From Mycobacterium sp. E2733 (lineage in GTDB: Bacteria; Actinomycetota; Actinomycetes; Mycobacteriales; Mycobacteriaceae), in assembly GCF_001667585.1 (NCBI RefSeq), contig NZ_LZJZ01000012.1:213147-277146 (forward strand): a stretch of DNA of 64,000 nt, given 5' to 3'. The notes under the pieces are model-generated. The model saw only the letters and a program-made list of their open reading frames with translations, was not told where the DNA came from and ran no database searches. The translations under genes and the position numbers were made by a program. This document shows positions 62,478 through 64,000 of the stretch, piece after piece. Positions within the stretch are counted from its first letter, which is position 1, and the number at the start of each line of letters is the position of its first letter.

Positions 62478-63624
62478 CGGCGCCCCGATCGGTGAGTCGC
62501 AGTAGCAGCGCCAGCGCTGCCTGCGCGTCGACGGCGGTCTCGTTGTCGCCCTCGCGGGCGGTTGCCACCAGCTCGTCGACCGCCGCGGCGGCGAATCCCC
62601 CGATACCGAGATCGCTGAATTCGCCGTCGGCCGGGATGACCGCCAGGTCGGTGCGGCGTTCCCACAGGCCGAGCCAGGCATACAGCCGCGCGTACTTGTC
62701 CAGGCAGGCATCCAGCGCCGCGCGGTCGGTGACCGTCAGTGATCCGGTGAGCGCCAATCGCACCACGGTGCGGTCCTTTTCGGTCATCAAGTCCAAGTTG
62801 ACGTCGAGGTCGGCGATGTCGCGGCGAGTGTCGACCTGTCGGTGGATGGTGACGAACCGCCAGCGGCCGACGTGCCGGGATTCCACCGTGACGGGGCGGC
62901 GGGCGTCGGTTTCGTCGATCTCGACGATGAGGACGTGGCCCGGGTCCGATTCCACATCGTCGAAGTTGGTGACTTCGGGCGCACCCGAGTACCAGACCCG
63001 GCCGCTGTTGCCGACGTGCGTGCGCGAATGCTTGTCCCCCAGGGCCACATAGTGCACCGTGCCGGTGGTCAGTGCGTCGTCGAGGGCGGCGAGTCGAATC
63101 AGGGAGGGTTTGTCGCGATCGGGGTCCAGCACGTCGACCCCGCCGTGCGCGACGAGGATACGGGTGACCGGTTCCGGCGTGAGGCCTTCGAGGACTTCGG
63201 CGACGAGGTCGGTGGTCGGGGCCTTGGACCGCCAAGGCGCGGCGACGATCTCCAGACCGGGCCCGACCTGATGGACGCCGGCCCGGTCGAGCACCACCAC
63301 ATTGTCGGGGCGTTCGGCGGTGAACAGCGCGCTGGTGTAGACGGAGGAGGCGTCCAGCGGATCGTGGTTGCCGGGCAGCAGGTAGACGGGAATCCCTATG
63401 GCGCGCATGGCCTCCAGGGACTGTCCGACGACCTGCGGGGGAAGCTGGTTGTGTTCGAAGACATCACCGGACACCACGACGAACTCGGCGCCCACCTCCG
63501 CCGCCAGCGCCCCCAAACCGGCCACCGCATCCCGCCGGGCCGCGGAGTATCGCGGCTGGGCGTCACCGGCGAGGAAGTGCCGGGTCATCCCGAGCTGCCA
63601 GTCGGCGGTGTGCAGGAATCGCAT
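62473..63624 (-). CDS. SbcD/Mre11-like metallophosphoesterase
   Basis: 383 aa from ATG 63624 (MRFLHTADWQLGMTRHFLAG) after an AAAGGGGG ribosome site. Metal-binding motifs are HTADWQLG, VVSGDVFEHNQ, LPGNHDPLD, LVAHGGVD and LGDKHSRTH. It is the nuclease-type partner of the overlapping SbcC-like gene. The pair is distinct from canonical sbcCD by the missing zinc hook in the ATPase. From memory it matches Rv1277. Confidence 0.9.
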   Translation of the reverse strand: MRFLHTADWQLGMTRHFLAGDAQPRYSAARRDAVAGLGALAAEVGAEFVVVSGDVFEHNQLPPQVVGQSLEAMRAIGIPVYLLPGNHDPLDASSVYTSALFTAERPDNVVVLDRAGVHQVGPGLEIVAAPWRSKAPTTDLVAEVLEGLTPEPVTRILVAHGGVDVLDPDRDKPSLIRLAALDDALTTGTVHYVALGDKHSRTHVGNSGRVWYSGAPEVTNFDDVESDPGHVLIVEIDETDARRPVTVESRHVGRWRFVTIHRQVDTRRDIADLDVNLDLMTEKDRTVVRLALTGSLTVTDRAALDACLDKYARLYAWLGLWERRTDLAVIPADGEFSDLGIGGFAAAAVDELVATAREGDNETAVDAQAALALLLRLTDRGAA

Positions 63625-63850
63625 GGCGGTGGCCCCCTTTCGAACTGCGTGGTTACCAGGGCATTGCGAGCTTAAGTCCGCACACCGACAAGACGCGGGA
63701 CCTCGCCCGGCAGGTCTCCGAGCGGCTACTTTGCGACTTTCGGGCCGCGCGACCACGAGTCCCGCGATCACGAGTGAAAGATTTTCCGCGAGTGTGCATC
63801 TGTGGCGATTTTCAGGGCATTTTGTCGGTGGGGGTGGCTAGTTTGGGGGT

Positions 63851-64000
63851 GTGAGTCCAGGTAGTCATCCCGGTGTCGAGGCGGTGTTCGACGATCTTGA
63901 TGCAGCCTTGGCTCGTGCCCGCGCGTTGCCGGTGGAGGCGTTGACTGTCCGGCAGCAGCTGGTGATGTTGGAGCGCTGTGAGAGGGCGCGCCGGCAGCTG
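63851..64000 (+). CDS. 13E12-repeat (DUF222/HNH) family protein, N-terminus only
   Basis: GTG 63851 opens a frame of 50 codons to the window edge: VSPGSHPGVEAVFDDLDAAL, then LPVEALTVRQQLVMLERCER. This is the N-terminal pattern of actinobacterial REP13E12/DUF222 proteins, which usually end in an HNH endonuclease domain and occur in many copies per genome. The rest lies outside the window. The 226 bp upstream (63625-63850) hold no gene I can support and should contain its promoter. Confidence 0.8.
   Translation, partial: MSPGSHPGVEAVFDDLDAALARARALPVEALTVRQQLVMLERCERARRQL

Noticed and set aside
62478..63235. N-terminal extension giving a 1126-aa SbcC-like protein
   Set aside because: The extension is an out-of-frame copy of the SbcD-like gene; ATG 62476 with ATGA overlap and a conserved N-terminus is the start.

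Overview
The window is chromosomal DNA of a slowly growing Mycobacterium. The 16S rRNA has the long helix 18 typical of slow growers (about 3440-3475, read on the minus strand). The 23S-16S spacer is about 280 bp and has no tRNA. The ATP synthase operon has the mycobacterial features of a fused b-delta subunit, a gamma-subunit loop insertion and a lysine-rich alpha tail. From memory, gene order in both conserved blocks matches M. tuberculosis (Rv1315 back to Rv1292, and Rv1287 back to Rv1277). I do not name a species. LAYOUT: (1) 1-5524, minus strand: murA, two tandem rrn promoters, leader with boxA, 16S, spacer and the 5' two thirds of 23S. (2) 5.6-14.6 kb: a PduO-type cobalamin adenosyltransferase, then the complete F1Fo ATP synthase operon (atpI-like, B, E, F, FH, A, G, D, C, then a DUF2550 gene). 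(3) 14.8-27.8 kb, minus strand: wecA, sua5, prmC, prfA, rpmE, rho, thrB, thrC, hom, lysA and argS. Genes in thrC-hom and lysA-argS overlap by 4 nt. A MIRU-like repeat separates prmC from sua5. (4) 27956-28028: tRNA-Arg(CCG). Its last 25 bp recur at 37742-37766 and bracket a 9.8-kb integrated element. (5) 28-37.8 kb, the element. The plus-strand half carries a Phd-RelE toxin-antitoxin pair translationally coupled to a TPR protein, a modular HTH/zinc-knuckle/HNH-like protein and a tiny secreted protein. The minus-strand half runs from the integrase through an excisionase-like HTH protein, a 32-aa ORF, a putative replication protein with internal iteron-like repeats, a second HNH-like protein and a 78-aa ORF to an HK97-type major capsid protein. 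The halves converge on a dense palindromic region. No terminase, portal, protease, tail or lysis gene is present, so this looks like a phage-satellite island. (6) 37.8-48.5 kb, accessory: a truncated alpha-oxoamine synthase domain and type II thioesterase, a UDG-like fragment, hydrolases, an F420/DDN-type enzyme, exported proteins, NUDIX, TPR, a two-RCK potassium channel, a 55-bp tandem repeat, an LLM oxidoreductase and two VOC proteins. (7) 48.5-64 kb, conserved: an Rrf2-type regulator, cysNC and cysD (sulfate activation), a broken PaaI-type thioesterase, carbonic anhydrase canA, oppBCDA (peptide import), an alpha/beta hydrolase, an SbcC/SbcD-like pair and the start of a 13E12-repeat (DUF222) gene.
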